Positions 1 to 5,208 of a stretch of DNA of 5,393 nt are shown piece by piece; the stretch's first letter is position 1; every line of letters begins with the position of its first letter. The notes beneath the pieces were generated by a model. That model saw only the letters and a program-made list of their open reading frames with translations, searched no databases and had not been told where the DNA came from. A program made the translations under genes and the position numbers. The DNA is from Candidatus Kuenenia stuttgartensis (lineage in GTDB: Bacteria > Planctomycetota > Planctomycetia > Isosphaerales > Isosphaeraceae): positions 1 through 5,393 of the forward strand of contig CAMBZY010000251.1 in assembly GCA_945872325.1 (NCBI GenBank), given 5' to 3'.

Positions 1-2
1 AC

Positions 3-35
3 TCAGGCAAACTGAAATTGCGATCAGACGCCTGA
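3..35. repeat. interrupted inverted repeat at left edge
   Basis: TCAGGC at 3-8 pairs with GCCTGA at 30-35. Inside it, CTGA at 12-15 pairs with TCAG at 24-27, which gives a ten-pair stem with a small internal loop. No T-run follows within the window on the plus strand, so it is not a clear terminator. It lies past the rplS terminator, in the upstream zone of whatever gene continues to the left. Part of it recurs near the ffh promoter (3455-3479). The function is unknown. Confidence 0.35.
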
Positions 36-98
36 ATTCATCCACTACATCATAGCGGAATGAGTGCTGATTTTATAACAAATTCATGAAATAGAATG

Positions 99-130
99 AA
101 AAACAAAAACCCGGAGAAATTCTCCGGGTT
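99..130 (-). terminator. rho-independent terminator after rplS
   Basis: The arms at 108-118 and 120-130 are perfectly complementary over 11 bp (AACCCGGAGAA and its reverse complement) around a single central base. In practice the hairpin would have a small AT-rich loop. Read on the minus strand, the stem runs into TTTTTGTTTTT, a classic U-tract. It begins 34 bases past the rplS stop codon and so closes the ffh-rpsP-trmD-rplS unit. The plus-strand side of the stem lacks a comparable T-tract, so it acts mainly on the minus strand. Confidence 0.93.
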
Positions 131-164
131 CGTGATTGCGGATAAAAGCCAGAAGTCAGGCCGA

Positions 165-596
165 TTACTCGGCAGCAGCTTTCTTGGCTTTCTTGGCGGA
201 CTTGCGCTCTGCCTTGGCAGCAGCGAGTTCGGCCTTGATCTTGCCGGTTGGGAAACGTTCGCGAAGACGAACGGCCTTGCCGGTACGATCGCGCAGGTAA
301 TTGAGCTTGGCACGACGCACGAGGCCGGAACGCTTGACGACAACGTCAGCAATCCGTGGGCTGTGGATCGGGAATTTACGCTCAACACCTTCGCCCTGAA
401 CGATTCGTCGAACGACGAACATCTCACGAGGGCCAGCGCCCGAGCGGCCAATCACAACGCCGTTGAAAATCTGGATGCGTTCTTTATCGCCTTCCAGAAT
501 CCGGACGTGTACATCGACTGTATCGCCGATTTCAAACTTTGGAATAGAGGCGCGAACAGCTGCGTCCTCCACCTTCTGCATCAACGCGTTCTGCAT
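165..596 (-). CDS. rplS: 50S ribosomal protein L19
   Basis: L19 sits at the interface of the large and small ribosomal subunits. The 143-residue product has the family core: a basic N-terminal helix, a GDTVDVHVRI segment near residues 25-34, IFNGVVIGR (43-51), VERKFPIHSPRI (71-82) and the signature KLNYLRDRTGKAVR (97-110). I chose the ATG at 594-596. GGAG at 607-610 lies 10 nt before it, but only 4 nt before an in-frame TTG at 600-602, which would add two residues. The E. coli protein is about 115 residues. Here about 29 extra residues follow the core, rich in Lys and Ala (roughly 115-143), so a basic tail that may touch rRNA is likely. It is the last gene of the operon, 70 nt after trmD, and is followed by a strong terminator. 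Confidence 0.97.
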   Translation of the reverse strand: MQNALMQKVEDAAVRASIPKFEIGDTVDVHVRILEGDKERIQIFNGVVIGRSGAGPREMFVVRRIVQGEGVERKFPIHSPRIADVVVKRSGLVRRAKLNYLRDRTGKAVRLRERFPTGKIKAELAAAKAERKSAKKAKKAAAE

Positions 597-666
597 GTTC
601 AAGTATCTCCGTGCTAGTGATTTATCGCCACTTCAAGCTTCAAAAAGAGTGGTTGAGGCGGCCCAT

Positions 667-1392
667 TCAAGATTGTTCTTTGGATTCTTTGATTCTTCGC
701 TGGCTTTCGCGCCATTTGGCGATTCGGGCATGATCACCGCTCAGCAGAATCTCCGGTACACCAAGACCGCGATATTCGCGGGGACGGGTGTAATGTGGGT
801 ATTCTACAAGCCCACGGTCGTCGTGAAACGACTCGTCGACAGCGCTTGACTCATCTCCTAAAACTCCGGGCACAAGCCGCATGACGGCATCCATCACAAC
901 CATCGCAGGAACCTCACCACCAGAGACCACAAAATCTCCGATAGAAAGCAGTTCGGGCTTGAGGATATCAATCGCACGCTGGTCGAACCCCTCGTAACGT
1001 CCGCAGATCAAGATCAGACGACGTTTCTGGAGCAGTTCGCGAGCCTTGGCCTGATCAAATGTACGCCCACCAGGCGACATCAAGACCACATGGGCCGGGG
1101 CTGGGTCGTCGTTGGAAATGGCCTCAACTCCATCCACTACGGGAGGAGCCATCAGCAACATTCCAGGACCACCACCGAAAGGGCGATCATCCACCTGGCC
1201 GAACTTGTTCACAGCCCATTGACGTAAATCCCAAAGGCGAACGTCAACCAACTGATTGCGAATGGCCCTGCCGAGAATCGACTCGGTCAGAAAGCCGTCG
1301 AACAAGCCGGGGAAAAGCGTGAGGACATCGAATCGAATCTGAGGTGAACCGGTGGGGGGCAGGTCGGTCATTTTTTTATTTTGATCGGCCAC
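667..1392 (-). CDS. trmD: tRNA (guanine-N1)-methyltransferase TrmD
   Basis: TrmD is a homodimeric, knotted SPOUT enzyme that transfers a methyl group from S-adenosylmethionine to N1 of G37 in certain tRNAs, which prevents +1 frameshifts. The 241-residue product shows DDRPFGGGPGM (68-78), MSPGGR (105-110), CGRYEGFDQR (130-139), the knot motif SIGDFVVSGGE (150-160), DAVMRLVPGVLG (168-179) and YPHYTRP (198-204). E134 and R172 match E116 and R154 of the H. influenzae enzyme. The residue matching catalytic D169 is E187. The protein ends soon after the KWR at 226-228, about 25 residues earlier than the H. influenzae enzyme. Start: the GTG at 1390-1392 has only a weak AGAGAG placed very close to it. 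The in-frame ATG at 1369-1371, after an A-rich stretch, is a real alternative and would give 234 residues. It begins 39 nt after rpsP, and rimM is not between them. Confidence 0.97.
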   Translation of the reverse strand: MADQNKKMTDLPPTGSPQIRFDVLTLFPGLFDGFLTESILGRAIRNQLVDVRLWDLRQWAVNKFGQVDDRPFGGGPGMLLMAPPVVDGVEAISNDDPAPAHVVLMSPGGRTFDQAKARELLQKRRLILICGRYEGFDQRAIDILKPELLSIGDFVVSGGEVPAMVVMDAVMRLVPGVLGDESSAVDESFHDDRGLVEYPHYTRPREYRGLGVPEILLSGDHARIAKWRESQRRIKESKEQS

Positions 1393-1431
1393 AACTCTCT
1401 AGCGGGTCAATCGTTCGATTCCATATCAGAC

Positions 1432-1698
1432 TCAGACTTTTTTGGCGGCTGGATTGGTCACGCCATGACGCTTCAGGATCACAGCAACCTTCTCGGAAGG
1501 CTGTGCTCCACAGGATAGCCAGTAAGCGGCACGTTCTTTGTTCAGCACTTCGCGGGCTTCGGCGTCGCGAACCAAGGGGTCATAGTGGCCCAATTCTTCG
1601 ATCACGCGACCATCGCGAGGGGACTTGGCATCCATCACACAAATACGATAAAAAGGCCTGTGCAAGCGGCCCATCGACTTCATCCGAATGCGAACCAT
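1432..1698 (-). CDS. rpsP: 30S ribosomal protein S16
   Basis: S16 is a small-subunit protein needed for 30S assembly. The 88-residue product opens with MVRIRMKSMGRLHRPFYRI, the family hallmark, and continues through GHYDP and the helix ERAAYWLSCGAQPSEKV to a short basic tail. The frame is open further upstream to 1764, but all S16 proteins I know begin at this MVRIR, so the ATG at 1696-1698 is the start. A GGTGA lies about 5 nt before it and GGAG 12 nt before it. Both are imperfect ribosome sites, and the GG of GGAG can pair in a small hairpin. It is the second gene of the operon, 156 nt after ffh. That spacer is unusually long for this operon and is structured (see 1724-1833). The length and motif are normal for the family. 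Confidence 0.97.
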   Translation of the reverse strand: MVRIRMKSMGRLHRPFYRICVMDAKSPRDGRVIEELGHYDPLVRDAEAREVLNKERAAYWLSCGAQPSEKVAVILKRHGVTNPAAKKV

Positions 1699-1723
1699 GC
1701 TGTTCACCATCTCCATTAAAACG

Positions 1724-1769
1724 GCGGGTCGATACGTTCCGAACATGACGGAGCACTCGTCCAACCCGC
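1724..1769 (-). promoter_or_regulatory. putative three-way-junction RNA, rpsP leader
   Basis: In minus-strand RNA, GCGGGU (1769-1764) pairs with ACCCGC (1729-1724). Enclosed are two hairpins: GACG/CGUC (1761-1758 with 1750-1747, loop of 7) and AUGUU/AACGU (1746-1742 with 1738-1734, loop CGG, one G-U pair). The joining segments are UG, none, and AUCG. The structure ends 25 nt before the rpsP start codon, where a leader element could control S16 synthesis. This is a hand fold. I know of no named leader motif that matches it. Confidence 0.35.
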
Positions 1770-1781
1770 ATCACCAACTCT

Positions 1782-1813
1782 GACATGGCACGTTTTTTTT
1801 CACGTACCATACC
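1782..1813 (-). promoter_or_regulatory. hairpin with eight-A loop in ffh-rpsP spacer
   Basis: On the minus strand, GGUAUGGUACG (1813-1803) can pair with CGUGCCAUGUC (1792-1782), giving 11 pairs, three of them G-U. The loop is UG followed by eight adenines. No U-tract follows the stem, so it is not an intrinsic terminator. The loop could bind a protein, or it could be a transcription slippage site. It lies between the GGCC hairpin at 1820-1833 and the three-way junction at 1724-1769. Confidence 0.35.
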
Positions 1814-1819
1814 TTTCAT

Positions 1820-1833
1820 CGGCCTTCTGGCCG
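1820..1833 (-). repeat. short GC hairpin just after ffh
   Basis: CGGCC and GGCCG form a perfect five-pair stem around an AGAA tetraloop in minus-strand RNA, 21 nt past the ffh stop codon. No T-tract follows it, so complete termination here is unlikely. It could stabilise the ffh end of a processed transcript. This is a small motif, and chance is possible. Confidence 0.35.
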
Positions 1834-1854
1834 TGACTTCTCAATATCTTGACT

Positions 1855-3378
1855 TCAGGCGTTAGCACCGCCCTGATTCTCTTTCTGATCCCGCCGGCGC
1901 TTTCGATCAGCCTTTTCACGTTCCTTGCGGATCTTCTCTTTTTCCTTAGGGCTCAAGCGTTTACCTGTCCCTGCTTTCGGTATTCCGAACTGGGCACCTG
2001 GGTTCATCATCCCCGCCCTGCCCATCCCTGTCAATGCCCGAACTCGATCCATCAAGGACATTTGTGACATCTGCTTGATCAAAGCAGCCATTCCGTCAAA
2101 CTGCTTGATCAACCCGGAAACGTCCGCTGGGTCCACCCCTGCACCTGCGGCAATCCGTCGACGTCTGGCGATATCAATCACGCCCGGCGTTGATCGCTCC
2201 CTCGGGGTCATCGAATCAATAATGCCTTGAATCCGGCGGACTTCCTTATCGGCGTCCACTCCTTCAAGCTGGCCGGCCATCTGGTTCATCCCGGGTATTT
2301 TACCCAGAAGATCCTTGACAGGCCCCATCTTCTTCATCTGAATGATCTGGTTGCGGAAGTCGTTTAAGTCAAACTTCCCTTTCGAGAGCCGCTCCTGTTG
2401 AAGTGCAGCCTCTTCCTCAGAGATATGTCTCTGAGCTTCTTCCACCAGGCTCACAATGTCGCCCATGCCCAGCATCTGACCCACAACCCGTGCTGGATCA
2501 AAGCCTTCGAGCTTATCGAGCTTCTCGCCCTTACCGACAAATTTGATCGGAACGCCTGTCACCTGGCGAATCGAAAGGGCGGCACCACCCCGAGCATCTC
2601 CATCAAGCTTGGTCAGAATCACGCCGTCAAGATCCAGCGCCTTATTAAAGGCGTCGGCAGAGTTTACAGCGTCCTGACCCGTCATGGCGTCGCAGACAAA
2701 AAACACGTTGTGAGGCCGAACGCGTTTCTCCACCTGACGCAACTGGTCCATCAAGTCTTCATCAATGTGAAGACGACCCGCCGTATCCAGAATGATCGTA
2801 TCCCGATCCAGCTTGTTCGCTGCTATCAGACTGGCCTGACAGACTTTAACCGGATCGCTCGCGCCTTCTTCGGCAAATACTGGAACACCGACCTGCTGAC
2901 CCAGCACCTTCAGTTGCTCAATGGCGGCAGGACGCTGCAAGTCAGCCGCGACCAGCATTGGGCGACGGTTGTACTTTTCGACAAGCATCTTCGCCAGCTT
3001 GCCAACGGTCGTCGTTTTGCCTGAGCCCTGAAGGCCACACAGCATGATGATGGTCGGGCCGGTTTTCTCGAAACGGATTTCCGAATCCGTCTTGCCCATG
3101 ATCTCCAGCAGTTCGTCGTGAACAATCTTCACGACCTGCTGATCGGCCTTGATACTCTTGATAAGCTGGGCACCGACGGCTTTTTCGGTGATCCGCTCCA
3201 TCAGTTCCTGAACAACGCTCAGGCTGACATCGGCCTCAAGAAGCGCAGTCCTGACTTCCCGAAGCCCTTCCTGGATATTGGCTTCTGTCAGGAGTCCCCT
3301 GGCTCGGAATCGACCGAACGCGGAACCAAGTCGTTTATTCAGATCGTCGAACATGCCCTGAACGCCGTCCAATTCCAT
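1855..3378 (-). CDS. ffh: signal recognition particle protein Ffh (SRP54)
   Basis: Ffh is the GTPase of the bacterial signal recognition particle. It binds SRP RNA and signal peptides on nascent chains and docks with the receptor FtsY at the membrane. The 507-residue product has an N-domain helical bundle (about 9-100) with ALLEADVS. Its G domain carries P-loop GLQGSGKTTT (115-124), DLQRPAA (146-152), DTAGR (198-202), TKLDGD (256-261) and GKGEK (282-286). A methionine-rich M domain follows (about 330-445). The RNA-binding signature reads ARRRRIAAGAG (404-414), where SRRxRIAxGSG is usual. A charged Lys/Arg tail ends the protein (473-499), which makes it longer than the 453-residue E. coli protein. 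Start: neither the ATG at 3376-3378 nor the ATG at 3352-3354 has a clear ribosome site. The second (MFDDLNKRLG) matches the usual family start, so the true protein may be 499 residues. It is the first gene of the operon. Confidence 0.97.
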   Translation of the reverse strand: MELDGVQGMFDDLNKRLGSAFGRFRARGLLTEANIQEGLREVRTALLEADVSLSVVQELMERITEKAVGAQLIKSIKADQQVVKIVHDELLEIMGKTDSEIRFEKTGPTIIMLCGLQGSGKTTTVGKLAKMLVEKYNRRPMLVAADLQRPAAIEQLKVLGQQVGVPVFAEEGASDPVKVCQASLIAANKLDRDTIILDTAGRLHIDEDLMDQLRQVEKRVRPHNVFFVCDAMTGQDAVNSADAFNKALDLDGVILTKLDGDARGGAALSIRQVTGVPIKFVGKGEKLDKLEGFDPARVVGQMLGMGDIVSLVEEAQRHISEEEAALQQERLSKGKFDLNDFRNQIIQMKKMGPVKDLLGKIPGMNQMAGQLEGVDADKEVRRIQGIIDSMTPRERSTPGVIDIARRRRIAAGAGVDPADVSGLIKQFDGMAALIKQMSQMSLMDRVRALTGMGRAGMMNPGAQFGIPKAGTGKRLSPKEKEKIRKEREKADRKRRRDQKENQGGANA

Positions 3379-3438
3379 GGTTGTCTGCAGGTGACCGCTT
3401 GTACGCAGTATCCACCTACTACACTGCCGTAATTGAGT

Positions 3439-3466
3439 AATCTATCAGATCTTGCTGAAATTGCAA
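3439..3466 (-). promoter_or_regulatory. candidate sigma70-type promoter for ffh operon
   Basis: On the minus strand, TTGCAA (3466-3461) and TAGATT (3444-3439) are 16 nt apart. Each matches four of six consensus bases, and a TG one base before the -10 gives an extended -10. Transcription would start near 3432, about 55 nt before the ffh start. An inverted repeat, CTTGC at 3451-3455 with GCAAG at 3463-3467, overlaps the -35 and could be an operator. I saw no intrinsic terminator between the upstream phosphodiesterase gene and this site, so readthrough is also possible. Confidence 0.4.
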
Positions 3467-3575
3467 GGATTCTGCCTGAGATTGTTGAAACTCGTACCCG
3501 CAACTTGAGGATTCACGCTCCTTGATTCATCACTTCACGACGATGACAGATAAAACCGTCCAGAATCGCAATGCC

Positions 3576-4685
3576 TCATTCCAGATCCAAAGATTTTAGC
3601 GTCGATCCAGAAACAGGATTCGGACGCCCCACAACCCCACCTGGAAATTTCACCTCATATCCAGAAAACTCTTTGCGAGGCTCTGGATAGTCCGTGCTGA
3701 CAAATTGAGCCCCACTGGCCAACGCCTTGTCTCGCTGGGACGTGTCATTCGTTCGCGACTGACGTGTGTCGGAATCTGCTCGGGTACGAACCAGATAACC
3801 GGACTTTACAAGCCTTTGAATCTTCTCAAAATCAACGTTAGGCTGATTGATCTTGAAGAATGCCGATGCAGGATGATTCTCTGAAGGAGTTGTCACAAAA
3901 AGCCTCCTCTGACTCAAATTCTCATGCCCTTCAAGATACAAGTCGCGAATCTTGCCCTCATTATCAAGCGCAAACATGACCTTGCCACGCACCTTGTCAA
4001 GGGTCGGCCAACCCTGCCCTTTAACCGCGGATGGAAGAGTCGCAAAACTACCCCTCAAATCATCAGGAATAAAAATCTCATCCCTCGCGAAAATCGAGTT
4101 GATCTCTTGATCCACCAAATCCAGAGCCGCTTTATCGAACGCAACAGGCTTGGTCGCCAATCCTGGAATTGCACCGTCCTTCAGCTCCACTAAAATCATC
4201 ACAGGAATATGCTTAGGATGCTTTTGTGACCAGTTTCGCACCTGAACCAGAGCATCCTTGAATGTCCGTGCCGACGAGTTGTAATCAATATCCTGCACAT
4301 GCAAAACCTTAAGGCCAGGATTGTCCATCTGCCCGCTTGCATTTGGATCAGGGCCAGCATCCTTGCCAAGCGTTTTTAATGTCTTTCGCGCCTGAGGATT
4401 CGAATAATGTCCGCCTTTGGGGTCATGAAATACGTCGAGTTCGATCTGCCGAATCCCAAGCAATTCCATTTGTTCCGTTAAAGGGCGATGGCTATAGTCC
4501 AGCGATTCCGCAAGCCTCTTGCCTGTGATTTGAATCAGTTGTATTAATTCCGGATGAGGTGCAATGTGATACGAATTATGTGTCCCAATCACCTGAATCT
4601 GATTCAGCCGAACCTCTTCAGCCTTTGACACATTCAATCCCATGAATACTGATAACCAGAATATCAGTCGAGATTTATATTGCAT
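3576..4685 (-). CDS. secreted Ca2+-dependent PI-PLC-like phosphodiesterase
   Basis: The protein belongs by motif to the Ca2+-dependent phosphoinositide phospholipase C family (Pfam PI-PLC-C1 type, TIM-barrel phosphodiesterases). Members cleave phosphodiester bonds of inositol lipids, but the substrate here is unknown. From the ATG at 4683-4685 it has 369 residues. Residues 1-22 form a Sec signal peptide: K4 and R6, a hydrophobic LIFWLSVFMGLNV, then SKA before the likely cut. The mature part shows GTHNSYH (34-40, likely catalytic His), IELDVFHDPKGG (81-92, likely metal ligands Glu and Asp), VLHVQDIDY (127-135, second His), LVELKD (165-170), YLVRTRAD (297-304) and STDYPEP (330-336). A TTG start at 4713-4715 would add ten residues before the signal peptide and has no ribosome site. 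It is probably exported to the periplasm or outside. It has its own candidate promoter and is 197 nt upstream of ffh, with no evident functional link. Confidence 0.85.
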   Translation of the reverse strand: MQYKSRLIFWLSVFMGLNVSKAEEVRLNQIQVIGTHNSYHIAPHPELIQLIQITGKRLAESLDYSHRPLTEQMELLGIRQIELDVFHDPKGGHYSNPQARKTLKTLGKDAGPDPNASGQMDNPGLKVLHVQDIDYNSSARTFKDALVQVRNWSQKHPKHIPVMILVELKDGAIPGLATKPVAFDKAALDLVDQEINSIFARDEIFIPDDLRGSFATLPSAVKGQGWPTLDKVRGKVMFALDNEGKIRDLYLEGHENLSQRRLFVTTPSENHPASAFFKINQPNVDFEKIQRLVKSGYLVRTRADSDTRQSRTNDTSQRDKALASGAQFVSTDYPEPRKEFSGYEVKFPGGVVGRPNPVSGSTLKSLDLE

Positions 4686-4699
4686 GATCTTTTCTTGAT

Positions 4700-4706
4700 C
4701 CTCCCT
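4700..4706 (-). promoter_or_regulatory. ribosome binding site, phosphodiesterase gene
   Basis: AGGGAGG on the minus strand is the strongest Shine-Dalgarno in the window, but it lies 14 nt before the chosen ATG, longer than usual. The spacer reads GATC, seven bases, GATC. Those two GATC words can pair and would shorten the effective distance. The site falls inside the TTG-initiated alternative frame, which supports the ATG start. Confidence 0.55.
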
Positions 4707-4752
4707 TGACACCAATTTTCACGACTGAAACCCATTCATTTTCAAGTTTCTC

Positions 4753-4768
4753 ATGGGCTCGATCCCAT
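4753..4768. repeat. palindrome overlapping candidate -10
   Basis: ATGGG at 4753-4757 and CCCAT at 4764-4768 form an inverted repeat with a six-base centre. It overlaps the last bases of the candidate -10 (4767-4772) and covers the predicted start of transcription, which is where a repressor operator would be. The arms are only five bases, so chance is possible. Confidence 0.3.
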
Positions 4769-4795
4769 AATAGACAAACCATTGTGACCAGTCCA
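4767..4795 (-). promoter_or_regulatory. candidate sigma70-type promoter for phosphodiesterase
   Basis: On the minus strand, TGGACT (4795-4790) and TATTAT (4772-4767) are separated by 17 nt. They match four and five of six consensus bases. Transcription would begin near 4760 and leave a leader of about 75 nt before the ATG at 4685. It is the best promoter match upstream of the gene by eye. Confidence 0.42.
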
Positions 4796-4903
4796 TCATT
4801 TTCCAAAAGAAATTAGATTCAAAATGATGACTCATACCGTGGCCTTGTATGGCTCTCAGTCGGAGTCAGGTGCCATAGACTTTTGAAGATTTACCGGGCT
4901 TGG

Positions 4904-4995
4904 AGTTGCAACTTAAACACACTGGTTAAAGCCCTGCGGGCAATGCTGGAAATGTTACAACATTCTCGTGCCTTGATCCGTAGAAGAATTCTTCT
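4904..4995. repeat. cluster of four short perfect palindromes
   Basis: Four perfect inverted repeats lie in 92 bp: AGTTGCAACT at 4904-4913, GCCC-TGC-GGGC at 4931-4941, AATGTT-AC-AACATT at 4951-4964 and AGAAGAATTCTTCT at 4982-4995. Their sequences are unrelated, so this is not an iteron or operator family. Centre-to-centre distances are about 28, 22 and 31 bp. They lie 110-230 bp upstream of the candidate phosphodiesterase promoter. In RNA only the second and third could make small hairpins. Confidence 0.5.
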
Positions 4996-5037
4996 CCTAT
5001 CCAGCTCAGTGAAAGGTATGCAAGCGTAAATGCTGTA

Positions 5038-5192
5038 GATCTCACTAAGGATCAGGCCGAAAATAACTTCCCGTTTTTAAAACCAATTAACCGGGGCTAG
5101 CGCCAAGACCGGCTAGATAAAAGCCACGTTGTGCTTGGCAACGATTGGCCTAAAAAGCAGGAGTTATTTTCTGCCCGTTCCTAAATGGGATC
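5038..5192. repeat. 155-bp imperfect inverted repeat (hairpin element)
   Basis: The left arm is 5038-5087 and the right arm 5144-5192. By hand alignment the left arm and the reverse complement of the right share about 37 of 50 positions with one gap. The core is a perfect ten-base match, GAAAATAACT (5059-5068) with AGTTATTTTC (5162-5171). Both ends begin with GATC, and both arms end with CCAAT at the loop. Within the 56-nt loop, GCCAAG (5102-5107) can pair with CTTGGC (5134-5139), enclosing GGCT/AGCC (5111-5114 with 5122-5125). Minus-strand RNA turns five mismatches into G-U pairs and the plus strand two. It may be a structured RNA or a MITE-like or REP-like element. No coding potential is seen inside. 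Confidence 0.65.
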
Positions 5193-5208
5193 AATTAGCC
5201 TGGTGCTA
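5070..5208. repeat. diverged direct repeat, two copies about 105 bp apart
   Basis: The segment at 5070-5099 reads CCCGTT, TAAA, AATTA, CC, GG and GCTA in that order. The same words recur in the same order at 5174-5208, with a four-base insertion in the second copy. About 23 of 30 bases agree. The repeat overlaps the inverted-repeat arms, so this region has both direct and inverted internal similarity. A weaker third match, ATC-AT-A-CCTGG, lies near 5261-5274. Confidence 0.4.

Noticed and set aside
72..77. TATAAA on the minus strand as a -10 for a gene beyond the left edge
   Set aside because: No acceptable -35 at 16-18 nt, and the downstream gene is outside the window.
628..652. CCACT/AGTGG stem with a 15-base loop in the trmD-rplS spacer
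   Set aside because: Only five pairs with a large loop and no T-tract. It is too weak to call an attenuator.
1371..1377. A7 run in the first codons of trmD as a programmed frameshift site
   Set aside because: It may lie upstream of the real start (ATG at 1369-1371), and no alternative frame gives a sensible product.
1580..1819. 79-codon minus-strand frame starting in the ffh-rpsP spacer and overlapping rpsP
   Set aside because: It overlaps the certain rpsP gene in another frame over most of its length, resembles no protein I know, and its start falls within the structured leader with only a weak AAGG before it.
4824..4886. 20-codon plus-strand frame (starts MMTHTVALYG)
   Set aside because: No Shine-Dalgarno or promoter seen, and no similarity I recognise. 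Too short to support.
4817..5030. Plus-strand stop-free stretch of about 71 codons
   Set aside because: No ATG until well inside, no ribosome site and no recognisable motif. One such stretch is expected by chance in a region of this size.
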